Below are positions 17,712-25,446 of a stretch of 58,403 bases of DNA, piece by piece (position 1 is the first letter of the stretch; the number at the start of each line of letters is the position of its first letter). The notes below the pieces were generated by a model, which saw only the letters and a program-made list of their open reading frames with translations, made no database searches and was not told where the DNA came from. Where the stretch lies: positions 1 to 58,403 of the forward strand of contig JAAUZE010000006.1 in the NCBI GenBank assembly GCA_014804755.1, read 5' to 3'. This DNA comes from Lachnospiraceae bacterium. GTDB lineage: Bacteria > Bacillota > Clostridia > Lachnospirales > Lachnospiraceae. The position numbers and the translations under genes are program-made.

Positions 17712-19658
17712 ATGAGAAAGAAAAATGTAGCGGGAAAGAAAGCCATGGCAGTGCTCATGGCAGCAACAATGGTGTTGTCTGTTGCGGGATGCGGAGGCTC
17801 CGGCGACAACGATGACGGAAATCAGGGAGATGTGGAAACCGGTAATCAAAATGCGGGCGGCGATCAGACGGATGCACAGGACGACGGAGCCGGGAACGCA
17901 GCCGATTCTCAGGGAGGCGCTTCCGAAGAGGATGCGGAGTATGATTTCGGGGGAAGGGTATTCCGTATCGGTTCCTATTACGATATGACGCCCGATCCGC
18001 AGTCCAACGCGGTCAATGCGGCATTGTCCGAGCGGATTGCGTATGTGGAGGAGCATTATAACTGTACGATCGAGTTTGTCGATCTGGGCGAGGATTACGT
18101 TGATGATTATACGACCAGCGTGCTTGCCGGAGATCCGGTCTGCGACGTCGGATATGCCATTACGACTACGGTTCTGCCGACGCTGATCGACGGCGGCATT
18201 GCGTATCCGATCAGCGACCTGGGCGTGATTGATTTTAGCAGCTATAAATGGCGTCAGGATGTGGTAGAAGCAGGTTATTATAAGGGAAAGAATTACACCC
18301 TGGGCATCAACGATCCCGAAATACGATACGGTATTTTCTGGAATAAGACGCTCTTTGACGAATACGGACTGCCGGATTTATATGAGCTGTATGAGAATGA
18401 TGAGTGGAACTGGGATAAGTTCAAAGAGATCGCGCAGATGGCGAACGTGGATAAGGACAATGACGGAACGATCGACATTTACGGTTTTAACGCGAGAGCA
18501 GATTTAGGCTGGTGCTATCTGTATTCCAATGAAGCGTATATAGCGGCTAAGACGGATACGGGAATGACGGTGGACTTAAACGACAGCAGGATCATTGAGG
18601 CGCTGACCGCTTATCAGGACTTCACCACGACCGTTGATTACAGACCGATCAACTGGGAGGTCGATGATTGGGATTCCCTGATTCTGTCCTTCGTGAACGG
18701 AAATTCCATGATGTGTCTGGAAGAATTCTGGATTTCCTATATGTATTTAAGCCCCGTGAACGGAACTGCAATGGCGGACGACTGGGGATGGGTACCTTTC
18801 CCGAAGGGAGCTTCCGCAGAGGAATATTCCTGCTACGGCAAGGAGAACGGATGCCGTATCATCTTGAACGGCGTGGATAATCCGGAGGAGGTTGCGCTTG
18901 TTTATGATCTGATCACGGACATTGCGGATTCGGATGAGGAGTGGGATAACCTGTTAGAGGATCAGCTGGAAAACTGGTGCGATGATCTGAATACCATGGA
19001 AAATGTGACCTATATTTACAGCAGGGGATTGTCTAAGATCAACTGTATTAACGGCTTCAGCACCTTAAATAATGCCATGAATTCCATGATGGACGCCATT
19101 GCAAACGGGGAAATGACACCTCAGACGGCGTTAGATACCTACCGTTCCGAGATTGAGACGGCGGTATCCGACATCAATACCGGTGAGACAACGGTCAAGG
19201 ATATTCAGTTTGACGGCAATGTATTGTTAAATTCCAGCTTTGAGCTTGATGTGGAGCACTGGGATATTACAAGGGAGAACACGGAAGCGGGAATTTCCCG
19301 AAACGACAGCGACGGATACCCGAAATCGGGTCAGTTCAGTTTCCATTACTGGAATGCGGATGCCTTTACGATCGAACTGGCACAGACAGCAACGATCACG
19401 GATGGCGGAAACTATGTATTGTCACTGTATTCGCAGGGCGACGATACAACCGGCTCTTCCATGACTTTATATATCAAGGATGACACCGGAAATATACTGG
19501 ATTCCGTAGACTTTGCGAATGCGGGCTGGAGCGTATGGCAGACGCCTGCGATCGAAATCGCGCTGGAAGCGGGGCAGACGGTAACGGTCGGCGTTGTCAT
19601 CAACGGGCAGCCGGATGACTGGGGAACGCTGGATGATATCACATTGATTCTGCAATAA
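17712..19658 (+). CDS. Lipoprotein solute-binding protein fused to a CBM61-like galactan-binding domain
   Basis: This 648-residue lipoprotein has a lipobox ending at Cys27 (SVAGC) and an acidic, Gly-rich linker to about residue 75. The solute-binding domain spans about 76-495 and the CBM61-like domain about 505-648. The last domain closely matches the C-terminal domains of the two exported GH53 proteins here: NSSFELDVEHWDITREN, FSFHYWNADAFTIEL and PDDWGTLDDITL. CBM61 is known to bind beta-1,4-galactan, so this strongly suggests the ligand. Fusion of a CBM to an ABC binding protein is unusual. AGGAGGAG precedes the start. Confidence 0.88.
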   Translation: MRKKNVAGKKAMAVLMAATMVLSVAGCGGSGDNDDGNQGDVETGNQNAGGDQTDAQDDGAGNAADSQGGASEEDAEYDFGGRVFRIGSYYDMTPDPQSNAVNAALSERIAYVEEHYNCTIEFVDLGEDYVDDYTTSVLAGDPVCDVGYAITTTVLPTLIDGGIAYPISDLGVIDFSSYKWRQDVVEAGYYKGKNYTLGINDPEIRYGIFWNKTLFDEYGLPDLYELYENDEWNWDKFKEIAQMANVDKDNDGTIDIYGFNARADLGWCYLYSNEAYIAAKTDTGMTVDLNDSRIIEALTAYQDFTTTVDYRPINWEVDDWDSLILSFVNGNSMMCLEEFWISYMYLSPVNGTAMADDWGWVPFPKGASAEEYSCYGKENGCRIILNGVDNPEEVALVYDLITDIADSDEEWDNLLEDQLENWCDDLNTMENVTYIYSRGLSKINCINGFSTLNNAMNSMMDAIANGEMTPQTALDTYRSEIETAVSDINTGETTVKDIQFDGNVLLNSSFELDVEHWDITRENTEAGISRNDSDGYPKSGQFSFHYWNADAFTIELAQTATITDGGNYVLSLYSQGDDTTGSSMTLYIKDDTGNILDSVDFANAGWSVWQTPAIEIALEAGQTVTVGVVINGQPDDWGTLDDITLILQ

Positions 19659-19662
19659 ACAC

Positions 19663-19868
19663 AGGTAATTGCGAAACGTCTTGCCAAAGCGCTGGGCTGT
19701 GCAAAATGTACAGTCCAGCGCAGGCACGCTTTCGCTGCCCTCCGCTCGCAACGGTACATAACATGCCCAAATACGGCATGTAAGTACCGGCGGCGTCAGA
19801 GCGCCTGCTTATGGAACTGTAATTTTGCACAGTTCAAACTGTTATCAAAGGCGTTTCATAATTGCCTG
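19663..19868. repeat. Structured intergenic element G with terminal inverted repeats
   Basis: Imperfect terminal inverted repeats (19663-19679 and 19852-19868, about 14 of 17 matching, core AATT-GAAACG) enclose several nested hairpins. These include GCGCTGG/CCAGCGC, GGTAC-ACATGCC/GGCATGT-GTACC, and a pair CTGTGCAAAAT/ATTTTGCACAG spanning about 130 bp. It resembles a small non-coding mobile repeat or a structured RNA. A shorter relative (H) lies at 22397-22490, after the next gene. Confidence 0.6.
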
Positions 19869-19943
19869 CCTGCAAAAAACAAGATAAGAGGCAATAGAAA
19901 CGCACAGTATCAAAAGGATTGGATCGTCATGGGGAGGAATGGG

Positions 19944-22385
19944 ATGAACAGGCTGGCAAAAAAAATATTGGCGGCGATTCTGTGTGCCGGGCTTGTCGTA
20001 GGAGCGGCAGGCTGCGGAAAAGGCGCGGAGGAACCGACGGACAGTGAAAACGTTACACAGGATCAGGGCGGAGCGGAAAACGATGCGCAGGAGGAGCAGC
20101 CGCCTGCGGAAAATACAAAATACATCATTAAGGGCGCGGATATTTCGTCGCTGGAAGCGGTGGAAGACTACGGCGGAAAATTTTACGGCTTTGACGGAAG
20201 CGAAGTTGATGTGATTCAATTCCTTGCGGAAAACGGCTGTAATTATTATCGGCTTCGCATTTGGAATAATCCCACGGCATCCTTTGATGCAGGTGATTAT
20301 TGTAATCTGGAACATACGATAGAGATGGCAAAACGGATCAAGGAGGCGGGCATCAGCTATCTGTTGGATTTTCATTATTCCGATTGGTGGGCGGACCCGG
20401 AAAACCAGACTGTTCCGGCTGCGTGGCAGGGAATGAGTGAGGAAGAGCTCGCAGCTGCCGTTTATGACTATACGACGGAGGTTCTGACTGCCTTAGCGGA
20501 GGAGAACGCCTATCCCGATATGGTGCAGATCGGAAATGAGATCGGCAACGGCATGCTCTGGGATTACGGCTCCATGGAACATCCGGAAACGCTGGCAAAA
20601 TTCTTAAACAGCGGTATCCGGGCGGTTCGCGACACGACGCCTGCGGGGCAGGAAACCTTGATCATGATCCATGTGCAGACAGGGGGATCGGTCGGTGCGA
20701 CGCAGACCTTTTTTGAGACGATCGAGGCAAACGGCGTGACGGATTATGATCTGGTGGGACTTTCCTACTATCCGTACTGGCAGGGGACGTTTGCCGATAT
20801 GAAAGCAAATATCGACAACATTTATGAACAATTCGGAAAACAGACCGTGCTTGCAGAGACGGCGTATCCTTTTACCAATGATAATGCGGACAGCAAATCC
20901 AATATGGTGTCTGAAGCGGACATTAAGGGCGTGGGCTTTGAGGCAAGCGAGGAAAACCAAAGACGGGTGCTGGAGCTGATCATGAACGCCGTAGCTGAGT
21001 GCGAGGGCGGTCTGGGAATCTTCTATTGGGAACCCGCATGGCTTGCGGTGGAAGGAGCCGGCGTATCGAAGGGAAGCGGCAATGAATGGGAGAATCAGAC
21101 CCTGTTTGATTTTGAGGGGAAGGCGCTTGACGCGGTGAGAGCATTTGCGTTTGAACCGGGAAGCCTCGACAATGACGTGGCGCTGTATGTATATCCGTTC
21201 GACTCCGTTGAGATTGATGAGAACGCCTCGGGGGAAGAACTGATCGGAGAACTCCCCGAGACAGCGCGGGTGCTGTATCAGGACGGAAGTATCCGTGAGG
21301 TGGAGGTTACATGGGATATTTCCTCGATGAAGACGATCACGGATACGCATGTGGCTTTTAAGGGGACGGTGCTGGATTTCACGGTTTCGCTGGGCGCGGA
21401 TCTGATTGCGAAGAACAGCCTGAACAATCTGGATTTTGAGGAGGGCGCTACCGGCTGGGTATTGGAGGATGAGAAACGTGCAGGACAGATTCGCAATGAC
21501 AGCTCCAGCTATCCTCATTCCGGCGAGTGGAGCTTCCAATACTGGAATGCGGATGCCTTTACGATGAATCTTTACCAGCAGGTGGAGATTGCCCGGACAG
21601 ATCAGTATCACCTTCAGGTATGGTCGCAGGGAGTCGGGGATACGGATCTTTTGATGACGCTTTATATTGCGGATGCGGACGGCAATCTGATCGCATCTAC
21701 AGAATTTCGGAATCAGGGCTGGAACGAATGGCAGCATCCCATCGTATCAGCGCAGTTAAGCGAAGGAGACATTGTGCGTATCGGCGTGCTTGTCGATGCG
21801 GGAAGCGACGACTGGGGCACGATGGATGAATTTACTTTCTATACAGGCGAGCCGCAGGCAGACGGAGAAGGTACGGATGCGGAAAGCGGAGAAGGAAATG
21901 ACGGGCAGGAAGGCGAAAATCGTTCGTCGGCCGCGGGAACAAATTTCATTGAAAACGCAAGCTTTGAAAGCGGGGATAACGGCTGGGAGATCAAACGGGA
22001 GGGCACCGGAGCCGGTACGGTCAGAAACGACAGTGAGGGGAATCCTCATTCGGGAGATTACAGCTTCCATTACTGGAATGATTCCGATTTTACGATTACG
22101 ATCTCGCAGAAAGTAACCATAGAAGGCGGGGGAACTTTTACGCTGAGCGCTTATTCGCAGGGAGATTCCGATACGGACACGTACATGACGCTGTATGCGG
22201 AGGATGAGAACGGAAATGTCATCGACTCTGTGGATTTCTCCAATCGTGGCTGGGATGTATGGCAGAATCCGGTGGTAGAGGCATTGGAGCTTGACGGCGG
22301 AGCGACGATCACGGTAGGCATTGTGATTCACGGTAAAGCCGGAGGATGGGGCACAATTGATGACATCAGCTTAAGTGCGGAGTAG
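19944..22385 (+). CDS. Lipoprotein GH53 endo-galactanase with two CBM61-like domains
   Basis: This 813-residue enzyme starts at ATG 19944 (GGAGG at 19932) and is a lipoprotein (Cys24 in GAAGC). An acidic linker precedes the GH53 barrel (about 50-395), with acid/base Glu199 in QIGNEIG and nucleophile Glu305 in VLAETAYPF. A bacterial Ig-like domain follows (about 410-480, RVLYQDGSIREVEVTWD), then two CBM61-like domains (about 485-640 and 680-813) joined by a Gly/Glu-rich linker. It should cut beta-1,4-galactan at the cell surface and feed the importers. Elements G and H flank it. Confidence 0.92.
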   Translation: MNRLAKKILAAILCAGLVVGAAGCGKGAEEPTDSENVTQDQGGAENDAQEEQPPAENTKYIIKGADISSLEAVEDYGGKFYGFDGSEVDVIQFLAENGCNYYRLRIWNNPTASFDAGDYCNLEHTIEMAKRIKEAGISYLLDFHYSDWWADPENQTVPAAWQGMSEEELAAAVYDYTTEVLTALAEENAYPDMVQIGNEIGNGMLWDYGSMEHPETLAKFLNSGIRAVRDTTPAGQETLIMIHVQTGGSVGATQTFFETIEANGVTDYDLVGLSYYPYWQGTFADMKANIDNIYEQFGKQTVLAETAYPFTNDNADSKSNMVSEADIKGVGFEASEENQRRVLELIMNAVAECEGGLGIFYWEPAWLAVEGAGVSKGSGNEWENQTLFDFEGKALDAVRAFAFEPGSLDNDVALYVYPFDSVEIDENASGEELIGELPETARVLYQDGSIREVEVTWDISSMKTITDTHVAFKGTVLDFTVSLGADLIAKNSLNNLDFEEGATGWVLEDEKRAGQIRNDSSSYPHSGEWSFQYWNADAFTMNLYQQVEIARTDQYHLQVWSQGVGDTDLLMTLYIADADGNLIASTEFRNQGWNEWQHPIVSAQLSEGDIVRIGVLVDAGSDDWGTMDEFTFYTGEPQADGEGTDAESGEGNDGQEGENRSSAAGTNFIENASFESGDNGWEIKREGTGAGTVRNDSEGNPHSGDYSFHYWNDSDFTITISQKVTIEGGGTFTLSAYSQGDSDTDTYMTLYAEDENGNVIDSVDFSNRGWDVWQNPVVEALELDGGATITVGIVIHGKAGGWGTIDDISLSAE

Positions 22386-22396
22386 AGGAAGGATCA

Positions 22397-22490
22397 TAAG
22401 CAATTGCGGGATGCAGTGATAATGAATGTGAAATGAATAGAATATTCTATTCAGCAACATATGTTATAAAAGGCGTTCCGCGATTGCTTA
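22397..22490. repeat. Structured intergenic element H, short relative of G
   Basis: Terminal inverted repeats (22397-22411 and 22476-22490, TAAGCAATTGCGG type) enclose a perfect 18-bp palindrome at 22435-22452. The right end shares GTTATAAAAGGCGTT with GTTATCAAAGGCGTT of element G, so both belong to one family. Confidence 0.55.
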
Positions 22491-22499
22491 AGATGTAAT

Positions 22500-22758
22500 A
22501 AATAGAAAGAATGGTGAGGGAAGGAGGGGATGGGAAAAAGAGAACAGGAAACAAAAGAGAAACGAAAAGGAAAGAAAAAGGCACAAAAGGAAAGAGAAGA
22601 GAGAGCAAAAGATAAAAAGAGACAGAGTTTTAAAAAGAAACAGAAGATAGAGAAGAAATAAAGAATAGAGAGGACAAAAGAGAAATCATAGTAAAGAGAG
22701 GACAAGTGTAAAAGGAAAACAAGAATACAAGTATATATGTAAAAGGAAGGAGAGCGCT
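22500..22758 (+). other. Polypurine stretch upstream of the third GH53 gene
   Basis: About 240 bases are almost entirely A and G on the plus strand. Apart from the short frame at 22530, no gene is visible. Such a strand-biased stretch can form unusual DNA structure or a stable untranslated leader. The ribosome binding site of the GH53 gene lies at its end. Confidence 0.5.
22530..22661 (+). CDS. Possible 43-residue lysine-rich peptide
   Basis: An ATG directly behind AAGGAGGGG opens a 43-residue frame made mostly of Lys, Arg, Glu and Gln. The spacing to the ribosome binding site is only about two bases, and any frame in such purine-rich DNA would look like this. I regard it as possible but unlikely to be a real gene. 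Confidence 0.2.
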   Translation: MGKREQETKEKRKGKKKAQKEREERAKDKKRQSFKKKQKIEKK

Positions 22759-22759
22759 T

Positions 22760-25171
22760 ATGAAGAAACGTTTTTGGAAAGGATTGGGAGGGTTACTCCT
22801 CATGCTGGCGGTTCTGTTCATGACGTATCCAAGCAAAGCACAAGCCGCACAGAACGAATTTATTAAGGGAATGGATCTGTCGTCTCTTGAGGCGGTATTG
22901 GATTCCGGAGCGGTGTTTTACGATGAAAACGGGAATGTCATTCAGGATGTTTTGCGCTATCTGGCGGAGCAAAAGCAAGTAAACTATGTTCGTCTTCGCG
23001 TGTGGAACAATCCCACCACATCCTTTGACGCAGGCGATTATTGCAGCCCGGAGCATACGGTTGAGATGGCTAAGCTGATTAAAGCAGCCGGAATGAAACT
23101 ACTAATAGACTTCCATTATTCCGATTCATGGGCAGATCCCGCCAGCCAGACGAAGCCGGCGGCATGGCAGAATTTAAGCTATCCGGCTCTGGTGAATGCG
23201 GTATATAATTTTACCGCCGATGTCTTAAACGACTTAAAGGATGCCGGCGCCTATCCGGATATGGTTCAGATCGGAAACGAGATCAGCGGCGGAATGCTTT
23301 GGCCGGACGGGTATATCGACAATGCGGGGCAGCTTGCTGAGTTGCTCAACAGCGGTATTCGTGCGGTCCGCGAAACGACTCCGGTAGGTCAGTACACCAA
23401 GATCATGATCCATCTTGCGGAAGGCGGCGATCAGGATCGGTTCGAGTACTTTTTTGACAGCATCATCGCAAACGGTGTCACGGATTTCGATGTGATCGGT
23501 ATGTCCTATTACGCTTATTGGCACGGTTCGCTGCAGCAATTAAAGAACAACATGAACAACATTGTTTCCCGCTATGGCAAAGAGGTCGTAGTGGCGGAGA
23601 CGTCCTATCCGTTTACCTATTATGATGCGGATTCCACCGAAAATCAGATCGGAAAAAGCGATACGGATCTTGCAGGACTTCCGGCGACCGTTGCAAATCA
23701 GCGCCTGATGACGGAAATGACCTTCAATACGGTTGCGACCGTTAATAACGGGAAGGGATTAGGCGTGTTTTATTGGGAGCCGCTGTGGATTGCCGTGGAC
23801 GGCGTCGGTGTAACGAAGGGAGAAGGGAACGAGTGGGATAATCAGATCCTGTTCGATGCCAACCATCGTGCGCTGGATTCCATCAATGCATTTTTATTTA
23901 ATGCGGCAACAGCAAGCGTCAACAACGATAAGCACGTGATCGTTTACTCTCCCGATGATATGATCGTGCAGGTTGACTCCTGTGGTAATCTGACGGAGGC
24001 ACTGCCTACAACGGTGGATGTGCTGCGATATAACGGAACCATTGAAAAGCTGCCGGTGACGTGGAACGGAGCGAGCTCGGTGGATACGTCAGTGGTGGGA
24101 GACTACACATTTACAGGAACCGTTTACGGCACGAACCCGTTAAGCGGCGTTACGCTGGCATCGCCGACGCTCAAGGTTTCGGTGCAGCGCAATCTGGTCA
24201 GAAATCCAAGCTTTGAGGACTGCAGTAACACGCTTGACTGGGAGGTCAATGTGATAAAAGGAGATGCGGGAATCATTACAAACGGTGTTGACAGTTACGC
24301 TTATTCGGGAACAGGAAGCTTCCAGTATTGGGATGACAATGATTTTTGCGTCGAGCTGTCACAGACAGTTGACGTGATCCCGGGACACAGTTATGATTTC
24401 AGCGTATGGGCACAGGGAACATGGGATTATATTGATTACAACCAAAGCTATTTCTTTGTGCGCTATAAGAAAGCGGACGGAACAGAGGTGACACTTGGTA
24501 CCGTGGAGCTGTTAAATGCAAACTATAGCTGGTGGAATCAGTTTGAGATCAATGGAATACAGATTCCGCAGGGTGTTGATCAGGTGACGGTCGGCGGACG
24601 GGTAACGGGCACAGCTAACGGCTACGGAACCTGGGATGATTTCCGGTTTGTGGATACAGACAAAACAGCAGTGGTATCAGAGCGCAATTATGTGAATAAC
24701 AGCGGTTTTGAATGGGAAGAGACCTCCGGCTCGGACACCTATCCGTCCATGGCATCATGGGACATCGAGGTGAACGGAGACTGGCCGGAACGGGCATGGG
24801 CAAACGGAGAGCAGAATCATACGGCGAACGGAAGCTATGCGTTCAATTACTATGATTCTGACGGATGCGATCTGGGACTTTCCCAGACTGTCACCGGACT
24901 GCCGAACGGTTACTATACGCTGCAATTGTATTCTTATGGAAGCAATGATGCAAAGAGCGTGGTGGTATATGTCACCAGCGGCAGCGCGGTTTATTCTGTG
25001 ACAGTGCAGGATACGGATATCTGGTCTGCATCGGAAAACTGCCCGGAGTGGGTAATGACTTCGTTAGAAAATATTCCGGTCAGCACCGGTGAGGTTCTGA
25101 TCTGGATTGATATTGACGGTGTTGCGGGCTCTTGGGGCTATCTCGACGATATTTCCCTTGTTCGCCAGTAA
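22760..25171 (+). CDS. Secreted GH53 endo-galactanase with Ig-like and two C-terminal binding domains
   Basis: This 803-residue protein has a signal peptide cleaved near AQA|AQ (about residue 30) and no lipobox, so it is released or wall-bound. The GH53 barrel (about 33-380) has acid/base Glu174 in QIGNEIS and nucleophile Glu280 in VVAETSYPF. An Ig-like domain (about 395-475, DVLRYNGTIEKLPVTWN) and two diverged CBM61-like domains (about 480-635 and 645-803) follow. The last two are less similar to the CBM61-like domains of the neighbouring proteins. GGAAGGAG precedes the start. A terminator ends the locus. Confidence 0.92.
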   Translation: MKKRFWKGLGGLLLMLAVLFMTYPSKAQAAQNEFIKGMDLSSLEAVLDSGAVFYDENGNVIQDVLRYLAEQKQVNYVRLRVWNNPTTSFDAGDYCSPEHTVEMAKLIKAAGMKLLIDFHYSDSWADPASQTKPAAWQNLSYPALVNAVYNFTADVLNDLKDAGAYPDMVQIGNEISGGMLWPDGYIDNAGQLAELLNSGIRAVRETTPVGQYTKIMIHLAEGGDQDRFEYFFDSIIANGVTDFDVIGMSYYAYWHGSLQQLKNNMNNIVSRYGKEVVVAETSYPFTYYDADSTENQIGKSDTDLAGLPATVANQRLMTEMTFNTVATVNNGKGLGVFYWEPLWIAVDGVGVTKGEGNEWDNQILFDANHRALDSINAFLFNAATASVNNDKHVIVYSPDDMIVQVDSCGNLTEALPTTVDVLRYNGTIEKLPVTWNGASSVDTSVVGDYTFTGTVYGTNPLSGVTLASPTLKVSVQRNLVRNPSFEDCSNTLDWEVNVIKGDAGIITNGVDSYAYSGTGSFQYWDDNDFCVELSQTVDVIPGHSYDFSVWAQGTWDYIDYNQSYFFVRYKKADGTEVTLGTVELLNANYSWWNQFEINGIQIPQGVDQVTVGGRVTGTANGYGTWDDFRFVDTDKTAVVSERNYVNNSGFEWEETSGSDTYPSMASWDIEVNGDWPERAWANGEQNHTANGSYAFNYYDSDGCDLGLSQTVTGLPNGYYTLQLYSYGSNDAKSVVVYVTSGSAVYSVTVQDTDIWSASENCPEWVMTSLENIPVSTGEVLIWIDIDGVAGSWGYLDDISLVRQ

Positions 25172-25190
25172 TCAGATCGTTTTTTTTGAG

Positions 25191-25225
25191 CGTGTGGCAG
25201 AACCGCAATCTGCCACACGTTCTTT
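25191..25225 (+). terminator. Terminator at the end of the galactan locus
   Basis: A perfect 11-bp stem (25191-25201 with 25209-25219, CGTGTGGCAGA / TCTGCCACACG) is followed by TTCTTT. It closes the galactanase transcript. Confidence 0.8.
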
Positions 25226-25303
25226 CTGCCTGGGGGAAATAAGGAGAATGGATGTGGCAATTTTTTACAATGCCTGCCGCCTGAAAAATTGTGGAAATTG
25301 ACC

Positions 25304-25333
25304 TTTGATTTTATCAAAATAAAAAAATATAAT
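25304..25333 (+). promoter_or_regulatory. Candidate promoter of the MATE fusion gene
   Basis: TTTGAT at 25304-25309 and a perfect TATAAT at 25328-25333 are about 18 bp apart, in an AT-rich stretch 110 bp upstream of the gene. The transcript would begin just before the hairpin at 25365-25424. Confidence 0.45.
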
Positions 25334-25364
25334 AATACCCGACAATCGAAGTAGGGCAATGATC

Positions 25365-25424
25365 GACACATGTGGCGCACCGCGCGTAAATCTGATTACG
25401 GTAGTGCTGCACGTGTCTTTTTTT
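25365..25424 (+). promoter_or_regulatory. Terminator-like leader hairpin (possible attenuator) before the MATE fusion
   Basis: A long imperfect stem (25365-25381 with 25400-25417, GACAC pairing GTGTC at its base) is followed directly by seven T residues (25418-25424). It lies 22 bases before the MATE start, inside the leader. A short frame starts at 25359 (MIDTCGAPRVNL) across the left arm, as in leader-peptide attenuators of drug-resistance genes. The mechanism is inferred. Confidence 0.5.
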
Positions 25425-25446
25425 GCGGAAAAAAATGGAGGTAATT

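Noticed and set aside
20604-21737. Long minus-strand frame (377 codons) inside the lipoprotein GH53 gene
   Set aside because: The plus strand encodes a clear GH53 with catalytic residues; the reverse frame has no recognisable motif and no ribosome binding site.
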